Shown here piece after piece: positions 24,540 to 36,896 of a stretch of DNA of 64,000 bases. Source of the stretch: Owenia fusiformis. Taxonomy: Eukaryota > Annelida > Polychaeta > Sabellida > Oweniidae. Made by a program: the position numbers and the translations under genes. The stretch's first letter is position 1; every line of letters starts with the position of its first letter. A model generated the notes under the pieces. It made no database searches. It worked only from the letters and a program-made list of their open reading frames with translations, and was not told the origin of the DNA. The stretch covers positions 11,280,530 through 11,344,529 of the forward strand of contig CAIIXF020000009.1 in assembly GCA_903813345.2 (NCBI GenBank), written 5' to 3'.

Positions 24540-27500
24540 TCGCGCATTATACCGAAACCCATTATACCGACGCGCATTATACCGAAGCTCATTATACCGA
24601 CGCGCATTGTACCGACGCGCATTGTACCGTAAGGCGTTATACCGAATCCCATAATTACTGTTCCACAACTAGTTACTTTGGCGGAACGTCAATGTAACAA
24701 AACGGATGAACTTCCTGATTACGAATTTTTTGCTTTCTCGATTTAAACCTACGAATAAATCAAGTTTCAGATTATAATTTGGCCCAAAGCTAGAAAATAT
24801 AGCCTAGTTTTAATAAGTTTCTTCGATTTGAAATTTGTTTTGTAAATGAAGTTGTAATTCATATACTAAGCCACTCGCTTTTGTTACATTGACGAAAGCC
24901 TGTTATATTACCAAGAATGTATGTTACTTTGTCAATGGGGATTTAGCCCGACCATTTTTAGAAAACTTGAAAATCTCTAGAATTTGAATAAAGGTAAATA
25001 ACCGTGCAAAAACCAAGTTGTTTTGATAGAAAATTACACACAGAATTCAAATAGAAGAAAATGTTAGTATTTAGGGGTTAAAAATGCAGATCTCCCAAAA
25101 TCTCATTAAAACGAGACCTTAACGAGATTTCAAAGCTATATGGAAAAGCAACTATTAGATAGATGCCTTCACTAGGCTATTCTCTGTACTTGTGTCCGTG
25201 CCTCATTTTGAGTAGGTAGTGTAAATTCTTTTCGGAAACATGATTATGTTTTCCCTGTAATATGAATTGGAGATATCTGACGAAATATGGATAGCCTAAA
25301 ATATAAATTTTGTGTTTTTGAACATGCGGAAATATATTGAACACTTTGAAACTGAAGTACAGTTCCTTAATAGGTCATTCAGTTTTCTGTTTTTGTTCTA
25401 CACAACACTTGTGTTTAATAGCCACGCGTAATATTATTAAATAAGCGTAATCAGATTATTTCAAGCGTCGAAATAGCTTACACCAACCTATTCACTTACC
25501 GTTATAGTGAGCGATCTAGATGAGTCAATTATAATTGTTTTCACTCATCGGATTTAGTGGCCCGCGATACCCTTTATTTCATTCATTTGAGACGCAATTG
25601 ATATATTGGCAACAAATCAAATGTTCTATATGATTCTTCTTCATTTTGGAAAGTTTCTCCTACCCGATATCCAAAGATGTGTCTTAATATTATACTTTAC
25701 ATTGATCACGATTTTTGTACTTTATGTCTTTACGACTCCCCGTTCACATTTGCAAGAGTTGTTGATTGCATTGCCTTGATCGTTGGTCGAACTTCGATTC
25801 CAACTAAATCAGATTAATCAATTAAGAAATGTAATATTATGTTTATCCAAGCAAATAATTGTAACAACTACATTATTTTTTAGCAGTTTTGACACCTAAG
25901 CAGGGTAGCCTAGTGGCGTAGACTGAGGCTACTTTGCGGTTGAACGTCGTGGGATACGGAGGTCCCGCGTTCGAGCCCCAGGTACGGAGTTGTTGATCAT
26001 TGTCACTACGGACACCCGGTCCGAAGGTCCAACCGTTTACCGGCCCTTGGCATGGGTTGGTTCTCTGGCCGCTCTTGCCGGAGACAGATTGTGAGACTGT
26101 GGTTGGTTCCTCCACTAACGTGCTTTAGTAAACTCCGGGAGTCATATAGTATGGTAGCGGGCCCCCACCAAGGGCAGTAGTGGAACGACGCGAATCGGTC
26201 CCAGTATGGTTGCCTTGCAACTGAAGAGACTCGAGGAAATCATGCCATTCGCAGTGACCCAGAAAAGACTTTTGCTTCTTAATTTGACGTTTTAATTCAT
26301 TTATTTACATACTTTATTCATATTACTTTCCAGGCAGTTATGATTTTTATTGGTCAAATAAATGAACGAGACATATAGATACTATTAAATACATCTAGAT
26401 AGTATCAAAACCATAATTCGATTTGTTGGACATATATATATATATTGAAAACACAACACACATAGCTGCAATATCCGTAGCATTTGGCACAGTCGGTTCC
26501 CACGCTCTATCATTTTGTGTGGTCATATAAGATGAGGAGGTACGGTTGATTGGACCATGGGCTTTCAACAGAGTCAAGATATTGGCATGGATACTTTGAT
26601 AAATGAGGTAGCAACAAAAGGAAGCACTGGAAATAATCCAGAAATGTCCACACCATTGTTTTCGTTAGTTATGGCAAGGCCCCGGAGGAAAAAACAGCAT
26701 TCTTGGGTAGCTTAATTTTTGTACCAATTAGAGCCATGACTTAAAATCAACCAAGAACGGTGGGACAAAGTCCCTATGGGTCCCAATTGAGAATCAATTC
26801 AAATCAAAATCAAATTGAGAATCAGATGACCTGCTAATAGTCTAGTATTGATTTGCCCCTAAATAGATATTAAAGGGGCGCTGAATATTGGACTAATAAT
26901 GAGTAATAATGAACTGAAATATTGGGCAAAATAATTGATATTTCGTTTGTGGAATGAATGAATGCGTTTCTTACTATCTCCATGACAACATATCTTGCTC
27001 TCTCTCCATGACAACAATTTTTGGCCCCATCAGCACAAAATCGAAAATACAGTAATTATCAAGTTCAATAAGAAATGTGAAACTTTATATCTAATAGCAC
27101 AATTATTTATTTCTACCAATGAAACAATACAGTATAAATAAATGTTTACTTCATTGAATACAGAATTTACCACGGTTAAATATATTTTATGAAGTACAGG
27201 GTTTACCATAATCAAACATAAATAACAGAATTATGACCTTATCCTCTAGTAAATACAGAAATTGATGGTTAACTGGAATTCGGTTTGTTGAGACGACCCC
27301 TCAATCCGAAACGCATAGCATCAGTTAAAAAAATTCTGGCCGCAACTGAGATGTAAAGATGTTCAACGATTTTAAATTAAGCTTTATCTGAAAATATGTT
27401 TTTGCGCGATACACTTTTAATTGACATCCAGTCTCATATTAAAAAGTGTAAAGTGTAATTTTCAAGACTTGTCTGTTCAATGAAAAAATCATGTATAATT

Positions 27501-28015
27501 TGAACCAAGGTGTATGATTAAGTAATATATAAACTATCTATTTTATATGCTGGTACAGTAGAATTTCTCTTGGCTTTTCAACATACCACCATATTTGACT
27601 TTTCAGGCTCCACTTTTATTATTCTATGCCTTTATAATGTTACTGTGCACTGTCATACATGTACATAATCATGTATCTACATGACGTTTTGAAAGAGTAT
27701 AGAGCTAGATTCAAAGCACCGTTCTTGCGAGTTTCAAATGAAAATATTGAAAATGCATGTATTGAGGACTGCAATTTTTTATGACTACACTGACAAAAAC
27801 TTGAAATTCCCGCTGTAAAGATATAGTCCCACGCAGACGTGCACGTCATAAAACTGATGGGTTAAGGCAATGTGCCGTCCCACTGTCACGGATTCCGGTA
27901 CAACGCGCATCGGTAGGCCTTTTCAGCACAATGCGCGTCGGTATAATGGGTTTCGGTATAATGCGCGTCGGTATAATGGGTTTCGGTTTAATACGCGTCG
28001 GTATAATGAGGTGAT
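24540..28015. mobile_element. 3.5 kb element with inverted ends of ACCGACGCGCATTATACCG repeats
   Basis: The left end (24540-24650) is a run of short units CGCGCATTATACCGA / CCCATTATACCGA. The right end (about 27888-28012) carries the inverted form, GGTATAATGCGCGTC and GGTATAATGGGTTTC. The ends are GC-rich islands in AT-rich DNA. No transposase is recognisable inside, and a SINE sits at 25900-26275. Boundaries and any target duplication are unclear. Confidence 0.65.
25900..26275 (+). mobile_element. tRNA-derived SINE
   Basis: The 5' region has a pol III A box (TAGCCTAGTGG, about 25906) and B box (GTTCGAGCC, about 25969) at tRNA-like spacing, followed by a GC-rich body that stands out from its surroundings. 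Such elements are copied by LINE reverse transcriptase. The overlapping minus-strand ORF is spurious. The SINE superfamily was not identified. Confidence 0.75.
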
Positions 28016-29919
28016 CCCTTTTCAGACAGAAACCCTCATATCAGTTTCCTACTGGATCTCGGGTTTTGGTATTAGCTTTTGAAATATACCTATGCCCCTT
28101 GTATCTAAATTTTCTGTGTCCATTATATCAGACCATTATTATGTAATGGTTCTTCGTTTTGTGAAATAACAACAACAAAACTGATACTATAGGGGTAAGT
28201 AACTCCGTGGCAAGATGTATTACTAGAATACATGGGAGGATTAATGGTAGACGAGTAGGAATTCAGATATAAATGGGAGTTTAATATTTTTTTTGACCCC
28301 CACCAAAATTTTGGTATCATTGGAAAGCCCCAATACCATACTTTAGGAATTCAAGGAAAAATAAAATTTTCACTCGGGCCGTTGCTATGGAAACGGGCGT
28401 TATAAATAACAACCATTTTTAACAAGCATTATTAATGAAAAACATGTATTTGCATGTATCTTTTTTATTAATCATCAGATAATTATGATATGGGTATCAA
28501 ATGAAAGCTAATGATGCCACCTTTACAATGAGGTATGAAGTATGTAAACTAGCTCGTTAACATAGCAATTGTGACGTCATAACTGACAATTTTCAAAAGA
28601 TTTTAATGTAAAAATTGGTTATGTACCTATATAAAGGTCCCATTATTTAAAATCATGATGTATTCTTCCCACTTTTCATATCAATTTGAAAGAGTATGAT
28701 AGCAGCTTTAAAATGATGTATGCAATGTGCCATTTCGGTCCAATAGATGTTTTATGAGACCAAATGATGTAACATGCACAAACAAAAATTGTTTTGAAAC
28801 TAATCCTTTTTGAAAGAAATATCAACAAAAAAGAAGGTTCGAGGTATGTTTTATCTTGAGGTATCATTTTCATTTCTCATCAGATGATTAAATGTTTGGT
28901 ATCAAATAAAAGGTAATGCATTTACCTATTTAATAAAGTATAATTTATACAAAATAGCCCACAAGCGTTTTAATTATGACGTCATAACTGACATAATTGC
29001 CACAAAAAGTCAGAGTAATCACATATCCATGTGTTTAGTTGAATAGAATTATCATTTTCTGTCGGATCTTAATGTTTATTCAAAGTACCACATTTCTTTT
29101 TGTTAGCATATTTAAAAAATATCTAGCAGATAACTGCATGTATATTCATTGTGAATTGTAATTTAATAATAGCTTTTAGTCATTATTCGTGCATTTAGCT
29201 CTTAAATAATCAAGTTCAAACATTGACCCTAAAACTGACAGAAGGTTTTTTCCAAAATAACTTTTGGCAAGAAACAATACCATCCCATTTTCAATAGCCA
29301 TAGATAAAAGACATATCTATTATTTAGTACAAAAAACAAGTAAATGGAGGGGGATCAGTAATTATTTACAAGGAGGGATTTGATATGGGGAATATCGCAA
29401 GGATGATATCTCTTCCGAGGTCAAGAGTAACATATACCACAAAAATCACCTGATGGATGTAAAAACAATAAACAATTTTGGAAATATTGAGAATATATAC
29501 ATAACATGTATATAACTGTTAAAACATGAAAAATGATGACTAGAAATAACACTTGAAGTCCTTTTATAAATCAATTAGTAACTGTTATCACTTCTCCTTT
29601 CCCTTTGAGAGTACATACTCAACAATGAATTGGATTTGGATTACGATTTTTCCCAGAGCAATACGATTTTTTCATGTAATACGATTCAATACGATTTTTA
29701 TTCCTTCATATTTCCCTGGGAAAACAGTAGTTAAAATTGGAATAAAATCCCGTATTAATAGTTTTTTCGTTTCGGGATTTTATTCCAATTTACTACTGTT
29801 TTCCCAGGGAAATATGAAGGAATAAAAATCGTATTGACACATGTACCCAACTGGCCCAACTATGGAGAGTGAATGGTCGGTGGTCGGCGGTCGGTGTTTT
29901 CCGTAAACCCTGGAATAAA

Positions 29920-30360
29920 TCAGTTATTTCTGGTCGGGATTGAATATGTGTTTTATTCCTCGGAAAATATGATATTGCGCTCCCTTGGTCAATATCATAT
30001 TGTCTCTCGGAATAAAACCCATATTCAATCCCTCCCAGTAAATAACATATATTTGGCTGACGGGATTCAATACGGGATCTGATAGGGGATTTTGGCTGAT
30101 CTGATATAGGATTTTTTGAATATCAATTCTATTCCCTGTTTATTTCCCAGGGAAAACATGTTATAATGGAATAAATAGAGGTTATTCAATGGAAGGGATG
30201 GAATATGAATTCTATTCCGAGGGAAAATATGATATTGACCAAGGAAAAAATAATATTGACCGAGGGCGATAGCCTGAGTGTCAATATGATATTTTCCAAG
30301 GCCCTTATCATATTTTCTCAAGGAAAAAATCCATATTCCATCACAACCATCAATAACCTA
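29920..30360. repeat. Two nested hairpin units (GATTGAATATG..TTTTATTCC)
   Basis: Unit one (about 29935-30035) folds GGGATTGAATATGTGTTTTA onto its complement around a GCTCCCTTGGTC loop. A second, diverged unit follows at about 30120-30350. A third copy lies at 33355-33550. Confidence 0.65.
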
Positions 30361-30859
30361 TTTATTCTATAATAACTTTCTAAAGTTAAACTGAAGAGAA
30401 ATTAGTTCTGATACTGAATCCGAGACGCGATTTTTGCTGATACTGGATTTTGGCTGATACGGGATCTGATACAGGATTTTTTGAATATCAATTCTATTAC
30501 CCGTTATTTTCCGGGGGAAAACATGTTATTATGGAATAATGCAAATAATACCATACTTTTTAATGGATCTCTTGGTATTTTGTAAGGATATATCATATTT
30601 TTATCCACTCATAGATATTGATATTTGATAATCATTTGAATATTGACATCAGATTAGTGAATTAAGAATCATCTCTTATAGATTATAGGATATCCTCTGT
30701 GTATCCGATGGTTTATTTCCCGTTTGCAAGACTCATCAAGGGTCACAGCAGTCCCCACATGTCAGCAGCCCACATAAAATGCTAAATACCTGTATTTATT
30801 GATGGTTTAACCTTGACTGATTCTTTAATTGAAGTGAACTTCTCCAAAGGCCTTGAAAC

Positions 30860-31830
30860 TCCAAATACATACATATTAACCTTTGACAGTGAGATGACCT
30901 TGACCCACAAACATTGACTTTGACCTAAGGTCACCTAAATATGAGTCGCCAGGGGTAACATTATCCTTAAGTGTCTTAAAACATCAAATACTTAGATATC
31001 GACCTTTGGCCTTAAGGTAGTTCACCGTATCATGGGTCGCCAAGGGTCACAGCAGCCCCCAGGGTCTTAACTCAAAATAAATATCAGCCATTGACCCTAG
31101 AATGACCTTGACCTCAGGTCACCCAATCAATGATAACCAAGAGCCACAGCTGCCAAGGTCCTTATAATATCAAATACTTAGATATTGACCTTTGACCTTG
31201 AGAAGACATTGACCCATTTACATTTACCTTGACCTCAGGTCACCTAATCATGGGTCGCCAAGGGTCACAACAGCCCCAAGGGTCTTTAAACTCCAAATAC
31301 CTAGATATTGACGGTATGACCTTGACCGCAGGACACCTAATATTGGGTCGCCAATGGTCATAGCACTCTAAAGGTAATTAAAACAAACGCCAGATACTTA
31401 GATATTCACGTTTGACCTTGAGATGACCTTGATTCATAAACACTGACGTTGACCTCAGGTCAGCTAATCAATGAATACCTAGATATTAACCTTTGGCCTA
31501 TGAATGACATTGACCTCAGGCGACCTTACCCTTGGTCATTAAGGGTCACTGCACATCCCAAGGAATGACATTGACCTCAGGTTACCTAATAATGGATCAA
31601 CAAGGGTCATTATAGTCCCCGGATGCATTAAAACGCCAAATACCAAAATATTGACCTTTGACCTTGGGATGACCAATAAAGTTGACCTTGACCTCAGGTT
31701 ACTTAATTACTTCAAGGGTCACAGCACAGACCAGGGGTCTTAAAAAGGCAATTCCTAGATATTGACCTTTGACCCTTAGATGATCCTGACCTTGCATGAC
31801 CACCGACCCAATTAGTATGATGGCCAAAGA
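30860..31830. repeat. Array of about 100-bp units rich in nuclear-receptor half-sites
   Basis: Degenerate tandem units contain TTGACCTTTGACCTTG, TTGACCTCAGGTCA and GGGTCGCCAAGGGTCACAGC. I count about two dozen exact TGACCT/AGGTCA hexamers, some arranged as DR0 or DR1. No ORF. Confidence 0.75.
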
Positions 31831-33354
31831 TCAAACTGTCTTGGTTGAGATGTCTGGACAGCTAGACAGACCACTGTGCTATAGTAAGAAGATAATGTTG
31901 ACAATGTCTCAGTTGTTAGAAGACCAATTTCATTCTTGTTAGTCAGTTTGGATTACGATGAGAAAACGCACGTAACATTGCATTAAGTTCATTAATATGA
32001 AATGCAATAAGAAAAACACACTTACATTGTCGGTGTTCACGACGTAACGCAATGTTTGATTTCTCAGTTGTTAAACGTCAACTGGTAGAAAACTACATTC
32101 ACTATGACTAAAAAGGTTTCTAATGGTGTACTGGAATGATTATTCACTTTTAATCCCGATAAGAGAATGCACGTAACATTACATCGTGTTCATAATTCAG
32201 TAGGCTATGACAAAAAGAAGTCCCAAAATCCCCCTCTCTCAGTGTTAATTTTGCGATTGTGCTGGCCGATCTAATTATTTTCGAAGAAATATATTCAATC
32301 TAAAGTTTGAATATTCCGGGAAAGTCCTCTTGTTATCTGATTGGTCGTTGAATTTGTTTATCATTAACCTTATTGGCTCCCTGGTTCAAGACGCTTGTGG
32401 GCGCTGTGTGTGACTCAATGGGGATTCCCCTCGTAGCCGAGGAATTGATTGTGTTTAATTCTGGAGTTTGGTTGTTCTTATGATTATTTCCGATAATTCG
32501 ACAATAATATACCCAAAAGTTATTCTCAAGATATATCCATGGTATCTCGTATGTGAGATATTATATGAGCAATAACAATAGGACATCATTGATTGTCTGG
32601 GGGAGAAACCTGTGGCATAATGCATCTTTAAGGGTATAACAAAATATAGACAAATCTTTGTTTCTTTTAAAGGTGCAACAATTAGTGCAGAGTGGCCATT
32701 CAATGATCATGAACCAGTGTCAAAATATGTTCAAGTTTGGATATTTCATCAAGACTAACATATATTTTTAATTTCTCCCAAGAAACCCCTGGATGAACAT
32801 TATTTCAGCTGATATTCCTCTTGAAACGTGGTGGATCTTAAAAATCTATAAGTGGGGCTCCCTTTATAGAAGCTTTGAACTGAATTTACACTTCTTAATG
32901 CTGACAATGAAGGTGTTAAGCCAAATGTTGCCCTGATAGCTCAGAAAAATGTAAAAATGTTGAATTTTTTCTCTACAGACCTTGTTGCCCCTTTAATTAA
33001 CGGTAGATTTATGTATTTTGATCATTACATCGAATATGATGATGTTAAAATGCAATCAAGTAATGCAGTAATTATAATCAAAGTAATAAACTCTCTTTAT
33101 TCCATAATACTACTGTTTTCCCAGGGAAATATGAAGGAATAGAAATCGTATTGAATCGTATTACATGAAAAAATCGTATTGTCCCCGGGAAAAAAATCGT
33201 ATTGAAGCGTATTACATGGAAAAATCGTATTGTCCCCGGGACAAAAATCGTATTGGAACGTATTAACCTATTTTTGGTTTTCCCGGTTATTTTTAACCTT
33301 GACTAATTGATAAAAGCATTATCCAAATGTAACATTTTAAGGAGGCATGTAATA

Positions 33355-33552
33355 TGGAATAAATAGGTTATTTCTGGTCGGGATTGAATATGGGTTTTAT
33401 TCCTCGGAAAATATGATATTGACCTTGGGAAATATCATATTGACACTCGGTCGCTGCGCTCCCTCGGTCAATATCATATTACCCTTCGGTCAATATCATA
33501 TTGTCCCTCGGAATAAAACCCATATTCAATCCCTCCCAGTAAATAACCTATA
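33355..33552. repeat. Hairpin unit, third copy
   Basis: GGGATTGAATATGGGTTTTA is mirrored by its complement near 33510-33530. The loop region reads CGCTGCGCTCCCTCGGTC. It is preceded (about 33110-33270) by direct repeats of AAAATCGTATTG that also occur at about 29690-29835. Confidence 0.7.
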
Positions 33553-36012
33553 TGTATCAGCATATATTTGTGCAATATTTAAAAAATGTAGTAATCGGGT
33601 CATTCATGAAAGCATTTTCTGACTTAACTTCTTATTTCTTGACTTTGATAATCAATTTTAGGAAATTAGTAGGCCCCATCCCGCCCCCACCATATATGAT
33701 TTTTGCAAGAAATTATTCCTATATCCAGAAAAGCAGTTACATGAAAAATCAGACAAAACTAATGCTTACTTCAAAAATAAGACTAGGAACTTTAGAGTTA
33801 AAGGCCATATTTGATGGAATGTCACTCTCGTTTAAATAAACCATCGGATGAATATGAATGAATATGATATCAATATACGAATGATTATCATAAATCAATT
33901 ACAATGAGTGGATAAAAATATGATATATCATTCCAAAATACCAAGGGATTAATTACAAAGTAACAGTTTTATGGTATTCTTTTGTATCATACCGTATAGT
34001 CAAAGCAGTATCAGGTATGTAACAGCAAAGGATAAATCACATATTTGGGACCACAACTGATATTGTGATGATATACGGGATGATATGGGGTTGATATCCA
34101 TATCATCCCATTAGTGCAAATTTATTATTGAGAAGAGTATTCTCAAAGTTAAAGGAACAGCAACAGTGACTCCCAAAATGACTTCCAGTGTTATTTTTAG
34201 TTCTGTTCCAATGTTATTTCTCATTGTTTGTTTTTTTGGTAGATATTGCTTTTGACCATAGTAAAGTGTCATTATTCATCTATCAGGATGATATAATTAT
34301 TCACCTGTCGGATGAGTAATACCTCTTGGGTGATATGAATATCATCCTTGTGATATTCCCCGTCTTAAATCCCTATTACATGCGTAAATAACTACTGACC
34401 CCCACCCCCTTCATCAATTTGTTTTTTGTACTAAAATGTGTCTTATTGCTATTGAAAAAATGGTATGATATTGTTTCTTGCAAAATTGGGAAAACACACT
34501 TTTAACTCCATGTTAGGTAAATTTGAATTTAATCATAAAAGAGCTAAATACACGAATAATGACTGAAAGGCTCTTACAATCACAGTTCACAATGTATTAA
34601 AGTTATGTACTAGATGTTTTTGATATATATTTTAAAAAGGAATGCATGACAAGCATACAGATGGTACTTTAATCATTAAGATCCAATAGAAAGTAACAAG
34701 TCTATACCTTTTAACATAAATGAGATAGATTTGACTTCTCTGACATTTTTGTGTCAATTATGTCAGTAATGACGTCACAATTGAAACGTTAATGAGCTAT
34801 TTTACATAAATTATACTTCATCAAAAAGGAAAAAGCATTACCTTTCATTTGATACCAAACATTTAATTATCTGACGAAAATGAAAGCGATAATCCAAGAT
34901 AAAACATACCTTGCTGCCTTCTTTTCGACATTTCTTTCAAAGGGGATCAGTTTCAAAACAATTTTTTGATTGTGCATGTTACCCTTTTGGAGCTCAATAA
35001 AGAAATTTATTAGACAGAAATGGCATATTTTATACATTATTTTGAAGCTGGTATCGTACTCTTTCAAATGAATATGAAAAACGGAAAAAATACATCGTAA
35101 TTTTAAATAACGGGACCTTTATACAGGTACACAGCTAAGTTTTTTTTTAAAATCTTTTAAATTTTGTCAGTTATGACGTCACAATGGTTATGTTAATGAG
35201 CTAATTTGCATAATTCATACCTCATTGTAAAGATGCCATCATGAACTTTCATTTGATACCCATATTATAAATATCTGATAGAAAATAAAAAAGATATCTG
35301 GGAATACATATTTTATCGTATTAACACTCGTTAAAAGCGGGAGTTATTTATAGCGTCCGTTTCCATGGTAACGGCCCGAGTCAAAATTCTATTAAACCTC
35401 AAATTGGCAATGCATGATATCAGAGCTTTCCGATGGTACCAAAATTTCGCTGGGGGTCAGTAAAATATTAAACTCCCTTATTTGAAGGCTTTGGAGGATT
35501 TTCCTACTCGTCTATGGGATATAATTGATATGGCTCGCATCACCTGTCCTTACCATAATCATGGACCTCTATCCCAAACAAAAATACAAGTCGAGATGAC
35601 GATTGAGCTTTTTAATATCTACATAATGAAGCACATGATGATGCGCATGTGAATCTTCCGCGTACAGTATATTAAAATCTAAAGCGAATAGATTAATAAT
35701 GATATAAAACACATTAAATGCGTCATGGAACGCAAAATATTTTTGTGCACACCACAATTTACACGTTTCACGTATTTATATGATTGATTGCCACTTTGCC
35801 CTAGTTCATATTTGGTTGAAAAGAAAAATCCATATACATGGAGATTCAAAGCATATTTGTTTCTATACCCCACACAAAACTGATTAGGGGCCTGCGGGAA
35901 TTAGATATAATAAATGTAATAGGCCGCTTGGAATCGGTTATTTGTTCGTATCCAGTCATATATACAGGGTGTCAAAAAACAACGGCACCCCCCTCTACAG
36001 CAAAAAGTACTT

Positions 36013-36348
36013 CACTCTTAAAAATGAATTACTTGAGTATTTCCCAAGTATTTCCCAAGTATGAAAATTACTTAAAGTTAAATACTTAGTTTTACTTCAT
36101 TTTACTTAGGTTTAACTTATATTGTCATTTTGAGTTTTTTATTGCTTAATTATGTAAATGAGTATTACAATTACTACAGTAAGTATTTCAATTTCTCTCC
36201 TTGCATTAGTAAATTCACTATAAATGAATTACTTAAAAATTACTTAAAAATTATTCAGTAGTTCAAGATTATTTAACTAATTTTTGACTTAAAATGAGTA
36301 GTACAATTTCTCAATATAAGGAAATCCAAGTAATAATTTTTAAGAGTG
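36013..36348. mobile_element. Nested ATTACTT-rich MITE
   Basis: Inverted ends CACTCTTAAAAATGAATTAC and the complement of AAGTAATAATTTTTAAGAGTG. The interior is full of ATTACTT/AAGTAATT words. It is the same family as the 1.4 kb element at 54880-56244. Confidence 0.65.
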
Positions 36349-36534
36349 TTAATGTTACATGGTGTGTCATATCTCATTTTAAAGACAATTTAATTCTGGA
36401 GTTACCTGAGAAATGTCAGCTTTATATCATATAATCTTACAGATTTACAGCTGATTCTTAATAGTTGGTATGACCACCAGTTGCTGCTCAAACAGCAGCT
36501 TATCTGGACGGATATGATTTCAACAAAAATTCAC

Positions 36535-36672
36535 ATAAAGGTGTAGCATTGCATAATCCTCTTCACACTTTCCTTACTGTGTCTTTTTTCAAGAGGCTCT
36601 TTGTCCATCAGTTCCTGTACCCTGTTTTTCAGAAACGAACCCAAATGTTCAGTTCAGTTGGAATCTGGAGTA
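36535..36672 (-). pseudogene. Tc1/mariner transposase C-terminal remnant
   Basis: Read on the minus strand, a stretch resembles the region after the second catalytic aspartate in IS630/Tc1/mariner transposases: PDSN, then TEHLGSFLKNRVQELM. The PD.N..E.LW.xLK.RV pattern of the family is visible but carries a stop. It is non-functional. Confidence 0.55.
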
Positions 36673-36896
36673 ATTATTTCATATTTCACTCTCTGAAGAT
36701 TTGACATTTAACCAGTAACAGAGCAGCAAACAGAGTACAGAAGTAGCAAACTTTAAACACTGTAGCTTTTTTAGTATTAAGTTTTATTAAATGAAATTTG
36801 ATGAGTAACTCCAGAATTAAATTATCTTTCAAATGAAGTATGACACGATATGGAACATAAAGGACTTTTTGCTGTAGAGGGGGGTGCCGTTGTTTT

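Larger units (their letters stand above)
28170..35530. repeat. 7.4 kb imperfect palindrome (foldback)
   Basis: Inverted arms can be followed from about 28240-29420 to 34330-35490. Examples are GGGAGTTTAATATTTT..GACCCCC at 28270 against its mirror at 35450, and GACGTCATAACTGAC at 28571 against its mirror at 35170. Further pairs lie inward (about 30560-30650 with 33860-33960). The arms are diverged, with indels. The centre holds hairpin units and the 30860-31830 array. No coding capacity was seen. Confidence 0.7.
35965..36896. mobile_element. Decayed Tc1/mariner element, right end truncated
   Basis: The left terminal repeat begins at 35965 after TATA (CAGGGTGTCAAAAAACAACG, then GCACCCCCCTCTACAGC). 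It is mirrored at about 36862-36896, where the outermost bases are missing. A transposase remnant lies inside on the minus strand, and a second element is nested at 36013-36348. Confidence 0.75.

Noticed and set aside
25873-26115. Minus-strand ORF of 80 codons
   Set aside because: It lies across the tRNA-derived SINE on the opposite strand.
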